A stretch of DNA of 64,000 bases, taken from contig OX352772.1 of the NCBI GenBank assembly GCA_947095535.1, positions 170,028,613-170,092,612 of the forward strand, read 5' to 3'. A model generated the notes under the pieces. The model was given only the letters and a program-made list of their open reading frames with translations, was not told the DNA's origin and made no database searches. Positions 42,381 through 52,448 of the stretch are shown here, one piece after another. Origin of the DNA: Poecilobothrus nobilitatus (Eukaryota > Arthropoda > Insecta > Diptera > Dolichopodidae). Numbering within the stretch: the stretch's first letter is position 1; each line of letters opens with the position of its first letter. The position numbers and the translations under genes are program-made.

Positions 42381-42506
42381 ATGTATGGATTTGGTAAAAG
42401 AAAAAGGAAAACTATAAAAAGACTTAACATTAGTAATTCAAATTATTCTATGTCAAAACGGCGTAAAGTTAATAAGAAAAAGAAACTAAAAGATATTTTT
42501 AACTAA
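42381..42506 (+). CDS. Very basic 41-residue Polinton protein or PX tail
   Basis: From ATG at 42381 to TAA at 42504-42506. It opens MYGFGKRKRKTIKR, with a second basic run SKRRKVNKKKKLKDIFN. Copy A has MYGGRRKPIKR...SDIFN at 1506-1616, so start and end are conserved. Likely condenses DNA inside the particle, in the manner of adenovirus-type core peptides (inference). Same frame as PX, with only three codons between. The stop is two bases before the capsid start. Confidence 0.7.
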   Translation: MYGFGKRKRKTIKRLNISNSNYSMSKRRKVNKKKKLKDIFN

Positions 42507-42508
42507 TC

Positions 42509-43810
42509 ATGGTGGAGTGTATGAAATCTGAATTAGATATTTTTAAAACTCAACCTATTCCATCCAGTATTTTACGATCTGAGGAGGTTTCTTACAATCC
42601 AATTGCTTCCCTAGACAATCCGTCAACAATCGAACTTCTATCATTAGGTCATGGTGATACATATAGAGATTTATCCTCTGTATATTTACGATTAAAAGTA
42701 CAAATTTTAAAAAAAGATGGAACTCATTGCAATAATGATAAAGGAACTGATGGAAGACTAATAGCACAACCAAGTGTTGTTAATAATCTTCTTCACTCTC
42801 TAATAAAACCGAGTAATGTATAGTTAAATGGTAAAAATATAACCCCCTCAGACGGTAATTACCACTACAGAGCTTACATTGAATCATTATTAAATTATGG
42901 TACAGATTCAGCAACAACACATTTGGAATGTGGCGGTCGGAATCTGGATAAATCAAATATAGCAAAATCTGACAATGTTAGTTCAAAGGAGCGCCAAAAA
43001 GCTTACCAAAATAGCAATGTTGTAGAAATTATGGGCAAATTACATGTAGATATGTTCAATCAGTCAACTCTTCTGATAAATAATGTTGATGTTAGAATAG
43101 TTTTAACATTAGAAAAACCAGATTTTTTCTTTTTCGGAGATGATTCTGATGAATCTCAATTAAAAATTGTAGAAGCAATATTGTTTATGAGACATGCAAC
43201 TATTAATCCTAGTGTATTATTAGCACATAATGCTGTTATTGAGAAATCGAACGCCAAATATAATTATAAACGGGTAGAAGTAAAAAGTTTTACGATTCCT
43301 TCTAATAGTACAACTATTTCGCTTGATAATGTATTTATTGGGCAGTTACCAAACACGATATTGTTTTGTATGACAGAGAATGCCGGTTACTCTGGAAAAA
43401 GATCAAAAAACCCATTTAATTTTAAACACTTTGATATTTCTCAATTCATGTTATATGTAAATGGAGTACAAATACCTAATACAATAATTGAAACCAGTTT
43501 TACGGAAGAAAATAATTGTTATACACGTGCATATCATACGCTATTTTCTGGTACAGGCATATATCATAATGATAAAGGTCATCAGATAACAAAATCTATG
43601 TTTATTAATAGATTCTTTATATTTGCTTTTGATTTAACTCCAGATGCATCAGGAAATGAAGTGTGTCATGGATTACTTAATCAAGGCACTGTCCGAATTG
43701 AAGCAAGGCTATCAAAACCGCTTCCATCAACTCTATCTGCTATAGTTTATGGAGAATTTGATGCAAGTTTACAAATTGATAAAAATCAAAATGTGTTCAC
43801 AAATCTATAA
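42509..43810 (+). pseudogene. Polinton major capsid protein, one in-frame TAG
   Basis: 433 sense-length codons from ATG at 42509, with a single in-frame TAG at 42821-42823, in the family's strand motif just before LNGKNITPSDGNYHYRAYIE. Signatures: KSELDIF at the start, SVYLRLKVQILKKDG, EIMGKLHVDMFNQSTLL, ISLDNVFIGQLPN, LFSGTGIYHNDKGHQITKSM, and SALVYGEF-like end. This is the double jelly-roll protein that forms the icosahedral shell. Apart from the stop the frame is intact, suggesting fairly recent decay. Confidence 0.9.
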
Positions 43811-43848
43811 CTAGATTACTTAAGACTTGAATTTGAGTATTTGTTAAC

Positions 43849-44184
43849 ATGTCATTAACCTGTGCACTTGTAGATGTAACATTTTGTTGTGATGATAAAA
43901 ACAACTTATTTGCAAAAGATATTTGCTTACTTGAAATTAAAGAACCTTGTAAAAAATTAATAAAAGAGTTTACATACAAATTTCCAACAAAAGAACTTTT
44001 AAATTATCATCTTAAAAATTATACTTTTGGAACTGTTCACAATAATAAAATAAATAACGATCTTAGACAGATATTGGAGAAATTTGATATTATTATAACA
44101 AATGAAAAAATAAAAAAAGATTTCTTAATAAATTACACTAAAGAAATAAGTAAAGTGTATGATTTAAGTAAATTTGATTCATGA
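43849..44184 (+). CDS. Polinton 111-residue protein, paralogue-like to the 163-residue protein
   Basis: Open from MSLTCALVDVTFCC to a TGA overlapping the protease ATG (ATGA). Order of features: VDVTF, KDICLLEIKEPCKK, TYKFPTKELLNYH, LRQILEKFDIIITNEKIKKD. Copy A keeps a remnant at 1-245. Resembles an RNase H-like strand order but lacks obvious complete catalytic residues. Always found right after the capsid gene here. Function unknown. Confidence 0.72.
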   Translation: MSLTCALVDVTFCCDDKNNLFAKDICLLEIKEPCKKLIKEFTYKFPTKELLNYHLKNYTFGTVHNNKINNDLRQILEKFDIIITNEKIKKDFLINYTKEISKVYDLSKFDS

Positions 44185-44662
44185 ATACTTTAGAATTAAC
44201 TAATATATTAAGATGTAACAAATACATAAACAAATTTTTGAAAGGAGTTTTTGCTTTGGATAAATTACCTAATATAGTTGAAAGGCCAACATTCATGATT
44301 GTAAACACTGATAAAGTCAAAGATCCTGGAACACATTGGTTAGTTATTTTGATTCTTACGGTGGCACACCAGATAAACCAGAAATTGTTAATTATTTAAA
44401 AAACCAATGCATAATATTTAATGATAGACAATTACAAAGTAACTTTTCAGATGTATGTGGACAATATTGTTTTGTTTACGCTTGGTGTAAGTGTAATAAT
44501 ATAAGTATGAATAAATTTTTAACACAATTTAGTAGTGTTACTTATATCCATAATGATAATCTAATTTTAAAACTTTATAACAGCATATTTGGGAAAAAGT
44601 ATATTCAGAGCTGTGTTTCTAAACAAAAAATATGTATATATCTAAAATATTGCGGTTTTTAA
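44181..44662 (+). pseudogene. Polinton adenain-type cysteine protease, frameshifted
   Basis: The first frame (44181-44399) ends with PGTHWLVI, containing the catalytic His; the second frame (44336-44662) supplies FDSYGGTP (acidic residue), LQSNFSDVCGQYC (Gln and nucleophile Cys) and the C-terminal helices. The frame change lies between His and Asp near 44340-44350. This Ulp1/adenovirus-protease fold matures capsid proteins. All four catalytic positions are visible, so a single small indel is the only lesion seen. Confidence 0.87.
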
Positions 44663-44705
44663 CTCATTTTAAAACAACTGTGAGAGGAATAGTATCATAT
44701 ACAAT

Positions 44706-45227
44706 ATGTTAATGGCCTATACCTACTTTTTAAACGAAGCACATACGGTAAAAATTGTTGTTGATTTTCATACAGAATTAATAGAAGCAACAATTTCATT
44801 ACACCGCATTGGGAAAAAATTAATGTTTATTAATTATGAAGATTGGTTGGAATTTTATCAGCAATATCATCTACATCCTAAAAATAAAGTTTCCTGCTTA
44901 CAATTTGGTATAAAAGCTGGAAAACCACGGTCATTTGTACGAAAAGATGAGGAAATTGATAAATTTCGTAATCTATTTAATTTTATCCACTTAGTAATGG
45001 TTTACAACAAAAATGCTGAAGGACGTGTAAAAGAATACGTAATAAAATATATTAGAACGTGTGTGGAAAACCAGCAAACTATATTAAAAGATGAAATATA
45101 CATTCCATTAAACCTGTTTAATGTTCAATGTCATTATTCTAGATTATTTTTTGAGATTCCATTTTTATTAAAAGAATTAATAGATAAATATTTAAATATA
45201 AATCAAGAGAATAAAATGTTAGAATAA
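44706..45227 (+). CDS. Unknown Polinton protein, 173 residues
   Basis: Open frame from ATG to TAA; an in-frame ATG two codons in is equally possible. N-terminal beta-like segment (VKIVVDFHTELIEATISL, KKLMFINYEDWLEFYQQY) with a W-containing helix reminiscent of PC4-like ssDNA-binding folds, then a longer helical half (EGRVKEYVIKYIRTCVEN). The PC4 resemblance is only a guess from pattern. It ends the plus-strand structural cluster. Confidence 0.65.
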   Translation: MLMAYTYFLNEAHTVKIVVDFHTELIEATISLHRIGKKLMFINYEDWLEFYQQYHLHPKNKVSCLQFGIKAGKPRSFVRKDEEIDKFRNLFNFIHLVMVYNKNAEGRVKEYVIKYIRTCVENQQTILKDEIYIPLNLFNVQCHYSRLFFEIPFLLKELIDKYLNINQENKMLE

Positions 45228-45273
45228 GATTAAACTGTAAAATAAATTTATAATAAAAAATTTTAAATAAACT

Positions 45274-45465
45274 TTATTTACTTTTGTTTTTACAATTACA
45301 ATAAAATATGGCAATAGCAAAAACAACACAATAAATAAACAAAAATGTAAAAAAAAATATTAAACATCTACAATAATACGGATATAATGTGGTTGGTTGC
45401 AAATTCTCTTTATCATTGTCCAAAGATTCAGAAACTTGCCCTCTTTCTACAAAATTATTGTCCAT
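45274..45465 (-). CDS. Small single-pass membrane protein
   Basis: 63 codons on minus: a polar N-terminus (MDNNFVERGQVSES), then CRCLIFFFTFLFIYCVVFAI, a strongly hydrophobic span of about 22 residues, and a Cys/Lys-rich tail (CNCKNKSK). Convergent with the plus-strand gene before it. Polinton and adintovirus-like elements often carry such short membrane ORFs; the role is unknown. Confidence 0.6.
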   Translation of the reverse strand: MDNNFVERGQVSESLDNDKENLQPTTLYPYYCRCLIFFFTFLFIYCVVFAIAIFYCNCKNKSK

Positions 45466-45591
45466 TTGAAATGTTAAAATGTTGAATAACCAGACTTTTT
45501 GAGAAAATTAAGTATTTTTTTTTTTTAATTTGCAGTGTTACTAAGATTAGAACTGACAACTGACTGAATAAAAATTCAAATTTTGAAAAGG

Positions 45592-45599
45592 TATAAAAA
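45592..45599 (+). promoter_or_regulatory. TATA-like box upstream of Cys-rich ORF/integrase
   Basis: TATAAAAA 35 bases before the ATG at 45634; the only strong TATA in the gap between the membrane-protein gene and the integrase cluster. Confidence 0.45.
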
Positions 45600-45633
45600 G
45601 AATGCATTATCTTTATTGGTATTTATTTTAAGA

Positions 45634-45921
45634 ATGGATGTGAAAGATTTCTTAGAAAAATACTCATTTACATTATTAGATGAAGACAAAACTTATATTT
45701 CAAATTTATACAATTATTTAGAAAAATTTGTTGGTAAAGAACAGTACAGTTCAAAATATGGTACACATTTTAGTTGCTGTCCTTGGGCTTATAATAATTG
45801 TACGTCAGGGCCTGACACTTGTGAATGCTATTTTGTAGAAAAATATAACAAAGAATTAGAAAAGTTAATTAAATGGTATAAGCATAATGTCAAAAGCTCA
45901 AATTGTAATGGAAATTCATAG
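45634..45921 (+). CDS. Cys-rich small protein overlapping the integrase
   Basis: 95 codons from the first ATG (MDVKDFLEKYSFTLL). A helical first half, then YGTHFSCCPWAYNNC and SGPDTCECYFVEKYN, six Cys and a His in 30 residues that could bind zinc. It ends inside the integrase gene in another frame, with a 35-base overlap that is exactly conserved in copy B (26847-26881). Retroviral-type integrases have an N-terminal HHCC zinc module; this ORF might be a detached equivalent, but the pattern is not HHCC. Confidence 0.75.
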   Translation: MDVKDFLEKYSFTLLDEDKTYISNLYNYLEKFVGKEQYSSKYGTHFSCCPWAYNNCTSGPDTCECYFVEKYNKELEKLIKWYKHNVKSSNCNGNS

Positions 45922-46584
45922 ACCAGCAAGATATCGTAGAAGGAAATTCTTACAAAGAGGTTTAAATGATACTTGGCAAATTGATTTAGTTGAAATGATA
46001 CCATACGCAAAGTTTAATAATGGCTTTAAATATATGTTAACTGCCATAGATATATTTTCTAAATACGCATATGCTGAACCTGTAAAAACAAAGAATGCTG
46101 AAAATGTTTTAAATGCCCTGAAATCAATTTTTGAGCGCGCTAAAGTTATTCCCAAAAATATTCACTCTGATCAAGGCAAAGAGTTTTTTAATTTACAATT
46201 CCAAAACTATATGAGAGAAAAAATAATCAATCACTATCATACATACAGTGAATTAAAAGCATCAATTGTTGAACGATTTAATCGTACAATGAAAAATTCT
46301 ATGTGGAAAAAATTTAGTCTAAATGGAAATTATAAATGGTTATCTATTCTGCAATCAATAATAAAAGATTATAATTCAAGAAAACATTCTACAATAAAGC
46401 TTCCACCTGAAAAAGTTACGCGAAAAAATGAAAGAAATATATTGAAAAATACATGCAACCTAAAATTTTTCAAAAAAGTAAATATAAGGTTGGTGAATAT
46501 GTAAGAATAAGTAAATATAAAGGTCACTTCGAAAAAGGCTATCAACCAAATTGGTCAACTGAAATATTTAAAATTGATAAGATC

Positions 46585-46601
46585 AATAATACCTATCCAG
46601 T
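46585..46601 (+). repeat. Target-site duplication of the LINE in the integrase
   Basis: AATAATACCTATCCAGT here and at 52157-52173, exactly flanking the LINE. The first five bases may be part of the LINE's (TAAA)n tail, leaving at least 12 certain bases. Confidence 0.93.
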
Positions 46602-46979
46602 CCAGTTGTCCAACAACCTTCAGGGAGAAGAGACGTAATAATCATTATTAATTAATTACCTAATATCTTAATCTCTACAAAAAAAAAAAAAAAAAATAAT
46701 AATAATAATAAAAAAAAAAAAAACTACATTATAAGTAGTGCATTATAAAATAAAAGAAAAAAAAAAAAACAATATTTTTAATGTTAAAAATTATAGCTGG
46801 TAAACAATTGTCCAAAAATACAAAAAATAAAAATAATTTGTAATTGATACCTAGTGACATTTAACTGAACAATTAGTGTTTTTGTGTTATTTGTCTAATT
46901 TTTTTTTTTCTCTTTAAATTTATTTGTCCTAATAAAAAAAAAAAGAAAATAATAAATTAAATTTTTTTTTTCATAAATA

Positions 46980-48219
46980 ATGGGGACTAATGATCCCCCC
47001 GCAATGGGGGCTTCTAATGAATTGCTGTTATTACAAAAGATAATTCAAATAGATCCCAAAAAAAGTGTATTAAACATGACAAGGTTCAAAATTTTTGATA
47101 ATGACAAGAGCGGACGAAAATAAAGATTTAAGATCTGTTTCGCCATTCTTAACCCAAAAAACAATAAAAGCAATAGGCGGAGAAGTTGAAAGGTGTTCAA
47201 AACTTAGGAATGGTTCTTTACTAATTAAAATAAAAAATCTTAACCAAGCAATATTATTAATAAAAATAATAAAATTGGATGCAAATATCAATGTTAAGGT
47301 AGAAGAATATAAAAGCCTTAATAATGCCAAGGGAGTCATCTTTTGCCCTGAACTTAAATACGTCAGTGATGAAGAATTGATAACAGAGATGAAAGAGCAG
47401 AACGTAATTGGCGTTAAAAGATTTAAAAAAAAAACACAAAACGGAGAAGAAGAAACTGGTCTGTACACCTTAATTTTTGCAACCACAGTATTGCCATCAC
47501 AGGTTAACATCGGTTTTCAAATGTATAATATAAGGCCATACATACCACCACCACTTAGGTGTTTCAAATGCCTAAAATTTAATCACATAACAGATAGTTG
47601 CAAAAAAGAAAACAAAACATGTTCAAATTGTGGAGAGGATGAACATCTCAAGAACGTAAATGAAAAATGTACAAAACCAGCGAAATGCGTCAACTGCAAT
47701 GAAGGACATAGTACGTTTGATAAAGTCTGCCCACGTACAAAAAAAGAAAGAGAAATAAAGGCAATTCAAATAAAGGAAAGCGTCGATATTAAGGAAGCAA
47801 ATCGTAGGTACAGAATAAGAAACCCACTTCCATCAACTTTTGCAAATATTCTAAGTACAAAAAATAAATGTACTTATAAATGCACATGCATTAAAATTAC
47901 GGATAGCACATCTGATAAAAATGATGAAGCGGTTTCAATCAACAAATCCCAATTCTCAACATATGATCATCAAGAACAACAATCATCACATCTCAAAAAA
48001 AAAACTATACCACAACTTAAGGTAAAGCAATTAGATAATAATAAACTTTTATTTTCTAGAGCAGTAAATCAAAAACAAAAACGAGAATTAAAAAAAATGA
48101 AAAAAAAAAATAAAAAGAAAAAAATAACAAATTGTAATAATAATGAATCAACGATTATTGTATCAGAAAATAGTAATAGTGACAATTACTCTTTAGGTTT
48201 TGACAATTTCGATGACTAA
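46980..48219 (+). pseudogene. LINE ORF1 (Gag-like, three zinc knuckles), one frameshift
   Basis: ATG at 46980 (MGTNDPPAMGASNELLLLQ); a frame change near 47105 leads into the long frame to 48219. After an RRM-like region, the knuckles CFKCLKFNHITDSC, CSNCGEDEHLKNVNEKC and CVNCNEGHSTFDKVC sit at about residues 155-215 of that frame. A lysine-rich tail follows (RELKKMKKKNKKKKI). It packages the LINE RNA. The stop overlaps the ORF2 start. Confidence 0.88.
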
Positions 48220-51200
48220 TATCTTAGAATGGAATTGCGGTGGTTTTAATACGCATTTTATTTATTAATCAATAAATATAATCCTATTGCCTTTTGCATT
48301 CAAGAAACGAAATTCAAAGATGATTATGCTCCTTCAATAAAAAATTTCAACACTTTTTACAAAAATGTAATATCATTAACAGTTGCTCATGGTGGTGTCG
48401 CCATTTTTATAAATTCAAAATTTAGTTGTGAAGAAATCCCATTGAATACTCATTTACAGTATATTGCTGTCAAAGTTTTTTACTCAATAAAATTAATTAT
48501 TTGCAATTTATATTTGCCCCAAGATACTAATATCACAAAATCTGATTTTGACAAGCTTATTAGTCATTTTGATTCGCCGTACTTCATTCTAGGAGATTTT
48601 AACTGCAATAATACACTATGTGAGTCTACTAAGGTAGATAAAAGAGGAAAGCTAATTGAAAACGTCATAGATGAATATAACTTGTGCCTTTTCAATAATG
48701 GAAACCCTACTCATTTTAGTTTTAGTTACAGAACATTTAGTGCAATAGATATAACAATCGGTAGTCCCATATTAAATGCTTATTTTGATTTGCAGACAGA
48801 CGAAGACTTACACAATAGTGACCATTTTCCTATATCTCTTCAAATTGCAGACAATCGTAATAACTCTTATGGATTCAAAAAAAAAGTGGAACATTAAAAA
48901 AGCAAACTGGGATGTTTTTCGAGAGCAACTTAATTTAACTAGAAATGATTTCACGAACATAGATGACTATGAAGAATACTTTACCTCTAGTATTTTAAAA
49001 TCTGCAAGAATAGCAATTCCTATGCAAAATTATAAAAATGTAAAGAAAAAAGTTCCATGGTGGAACAATAATTGTAAAGTGGCAATAAAAAATAGAAACA
49101 AACTTTTTAGAATATTTAAACGCACTTTAGATTTATTTGATTTTAAAAATTTTTTAAAAGTGAAATCTGAAACTAGAAAAATTATAAGACAGGCAAAAAA
49201 AGAATCTTGGGAAAAGTTTGTATATTCAACTAACAGTAACACCCCTCCATTACTTATTTTTCAACAAATTAGGCGTATTCACGGAAAAAACAAAAATCAG
49301 GAAATTACTTCAATTATAGATAATCAAAACTTGATAACTGACAAACATGAAATTGTTAATATTGTTGCCTCACATTTCTGTAAGATGTCTTCTAATAATA
49401 ATTATTCAAAAACTTTCTTAACATACAAAAGGACAACTGAAAAACAACCAACAAATATTCCTTCAGGAATAAATGAACTATATAATAAAAAATGTTGTTT
49501 AATAGAACTAGAAAACTCGCTTAAAGATTGTAGTGGTAGCTCGCCAGGCCCTGACACAGTTCATTATGAAATGTTGAAACAATTTAACTTGCATCATAAG
49601 CAAGCACTACTTACTTTTTATAAAATCTTTCTTTCAGGTTCTTTTCCAGAAAATTCTCCATTTTTATATATACCCATTATATATAAAATTATACCCATTC
49701 TTAAACCAGGGCGCTTATATTATACCCATTCTTAAACCAGGGAAAGACTCCAAGAGTGCTAATAATTACCGTCCAATAGCATTAACAAACTGTTGTTGTA
49801 AAGTTCTTGAGCGAATGATATCGAAAAGATTAATTTGGTATTTCAAAAAAAATAATTTGATATCAATTTATCAATCAGGATTCCGAAAAAATCGGGGGAC
49901 GATCGATAATCTTTCATATTTAGAATCAGAAATATTGACTGCATTATCTAGCAAAAAGTCAACTCTAGCTATCTTTTTCGATATAGAAAAAGCTTATGAT
50001 ATAGCCTGGAAAAGACTCATAATTGATCAACTCTTAAAAATGGGAATTAAAGGAAATACAATATATTTCATTCAAAGTTTTTTAAGCAAAAGAAAGATCC
50101 AGGTAACGATTGGCGAAGTTTTGTCAGATGAAAAGTCTATTGAAAATGGTATCCCACAGGGTTCAGTCTTAAGTGTTATTTTATTCACCATAGCCATTAA
50201 TAGTGTTCTAAATATTATAAAAAGCCCAATAAAATATATTGCTTATGCCGATGCCGGAAAAAATCCAAAAAAATTACAAAAAAAACTACAAACACAATTA
50301 AATCTACTTGAAAAATGGAGCACTAAAACAGGATTTAAGTTTTCCAAAAAGAAAACTGTTGCCATTTTATTCACAAGAAAAAGGAAAAATATTATTAAAC
50401 CAGATTTGTTTTTAACAAATCAAAAACTAACTTATGTTGATAAAATTAAATTTCTGGGACTAACGTTTGATGAAAAACTAAACTGGCATCAGCATATAAG
50501 AACAGTTAGAGCAAAAGCTTTAAAAAACTTGAATATCCTGAAAAGGCTCTCAAATACAAACTACGGTTCTGATAGAAAGCTTCTACTAAGATTATTGAAT
50601 TTGATAATACTCTCAGTAATTGACTATGGTAGTTTCATCTATGAAACTGCTAACAAAACTAGATTAAAGTCCTTAGACACAATACTAAATATGGGTATAC
50701 GTTTAGCTACAGGGGCACTACGAACAAGTCCTGTTGATATTCTTCTTGTAGACTCCGGAGAAATTTCTTTAAACCTTAGAAGAGAAAAGTTTGCTCTTAA
50801 ATATGTAACAAATTTAATTTCTTTCGAAAACCATCCATTACTCGAATTTTTTAATAATGATAATTTATTTTCCAAGTTTAAAGATAAAAAATTCAATACA
50901 CAACCATGTTTTGTCAGATTAAGAAATATAAAAGAAAGTTTATATGTCTTTGATAACGCAATAGATGTACAAAAAATACTTAATGAACCTCCATGGCTTC
51001 AGAAACCCATATGTATTGATACGGAATTAGCAACATATAAAAAAGATAATACAAATACTACTATTTATCGAAAACTTTACAAAGAAAAAGTAAATTATAA
51101 ATTTAAAAAATTCAGACAAATATTCACCGATGGTTCAGTCATTAATAACTCCACAGGCTGCGCATTCAACATTGATTTAGTCGAAACAAAATTTCATCTA

Positions 51201-51587
51201 CCGGAAAATACAACAATTTTCACAGCCGAATTATATTCTATATATCGAGGTATCCAGTATGTAAATAACGAATCTAATAATGAAAGTTTTTTGGTTTGCA
51301 CAGATTCTTTGAGCAGCCTTGAAGCTCTTCAAAATATAACTACAAAACATCCATTAGCACAAAAAATAAGAGATGAGATCTCTCTATCTTTAAACAATTT
51401 TGCATTTCTATGGATTCCATCACATATAGGTATTAAAGGAAATGAAAAAGCAGATTTATTAGCAAAACAGTCTGTAAGAGAACCCCTAGACAACTCTTTT
51501 AAATTTATTATATCGGACTTCCATAAATTAATAAATAAACACATAATGCGAAAAAAACAAAGTTACTGGGATACAAAAAAACAATAA
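48212..51587 (+). pseudogene. LINE ORF2: endonuclease, reverse transcriptase, RNase H
   Basis: ATG at 48212 (MTNILEWNCGGF) overlaps ORF1 by 8 bases. Endonuclease blocks: FILGDFNCNNTL and NSDHFPISLQI. RT blocks: FDIEKAYDIAWKRL and GIPQGSVLSVILF; the YxDD site reads YADAGKNPKK, so a short in-frame loss has removed the second Asp and the following strand. RNase H keeps FTDGS, FTAEL, CTDS and GNEKAD. Frame changes lie near 48265, 48880 and 49735; at 49670-49740 a 50-base segment is duplicated, which causes the last one. Confidence 0.9.
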
Positions 51588-52156
51588 TAAATTGCACAAC
51601 ATAAAACCACAAATTGATAAGTGGAAAAACAATGATAATCTGAGTCGAAGAGATCTTACTGTTCTGACAAGGTTGAGAATATGACACACTAATCTGACAC
51701 ACAGTTACCTATTTGACATTGTGATTGCAGGCTCAATACTATTTCAGTACACCACATTTTTGAGGAATGCCCTCTTACTGTAAATCGCAGAACATCACTA
51801 GGTACCTCATTGAGTTCTCTATCGGCAGATGACCGCAATTCCAATGATAGGGTTATAGAATTTGTCAAAAAACAAAATTTTTACAATTTAATATAATTAA
51901 AGCTTAAAATTAAATTAAAAAATTCATTAAAGTAGAAAATGTTTAAGTTTTTAAATTTTTTATTTTTTTTTTTTTGTTTGTTGTTAAAATATAATATGTA
52001 AAAATAAAGCTTAGTATGTAAGTGTGTAGTAAGTAAGTTTATAATCTACAAATATTGCTATAAATATTGTAATAACAAATTAATTTTTATAGAAAGATCA
52101 GGCTTTCAAAACCGTTTTTTGTGTTGTAAGCCATAAAAAACATTTTTAAATAAATA
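51588..52156 (+). other. LINE 3' untranslated region
   Basis: It still holds a Cys/His-like C-terminal remnant near 51660-51790 in broken frames, then AT-rich sequence and the (TAAA)n tail. Confidence 0.6.
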
Positions 52157-52448
52157 AATAATACCTATCCAGTTACATATCAATTATCAGGTTATAAAAA
52201 TAATCCTATTTCAGGTGGTTTCTACAAAGAAGAACTCACTTCTGTTAAATATCCAAATTCTTACCTGTTAGAAAAAATTATTAAAAAACAAGGTAATAAA
52301 GTTTTTGTTAAATGGTTAGGGTTCAATGATGATCATAATACTTGGATTAATAAAAAAATAGTATTTAATAAATTTGAACATATTTGATATTTATTTGTGC
52401 TATTTATACTAAAATTTTTAAATAAAAATTTAAACATTATATTTCTAA

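Larger units (their letters stand above)
46602..52156 (+). mobile_element. Near full-length I-group LINE with RNase H
   Basis: 5.5 kb inserted in the integrase with a perfect target-site duplication. Order: A-rich 5' leader (46602-46979), ORF1 with zinc knuckles, ORF2 with endonuclease, RT and RNase H, a ~570-base 3' region, and a TAAATAAATAAATAA tail, a tail type known from the I clade. Several frameshifts make it inactive. Confidence 0.93.
45887..52387 (+). pseudogene. Polinton integrase (rve + chromodomain), split by a LINE
   Basis: First part 45887-46601, then the LINE, then 52157-52387. The rve core shows TWQIDLVEM (Asp about residue 33), IHSDQGKEFF (Asp about 95) and ASIVERFNRT (Glu about 130), the DDE triad. 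A one-base frame change near 46455 precedes KYKVGEYVRISKYKGHFEKG (SH3-like). After the LINE come SGGFYKEELTSVKYPNSYLV and VFVKWLGFNDDHNTWINKK, a chromodomain-like end that may direct insertion to marked chromatin. The TGA is at 52385-52387. Confidence 0.9.
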
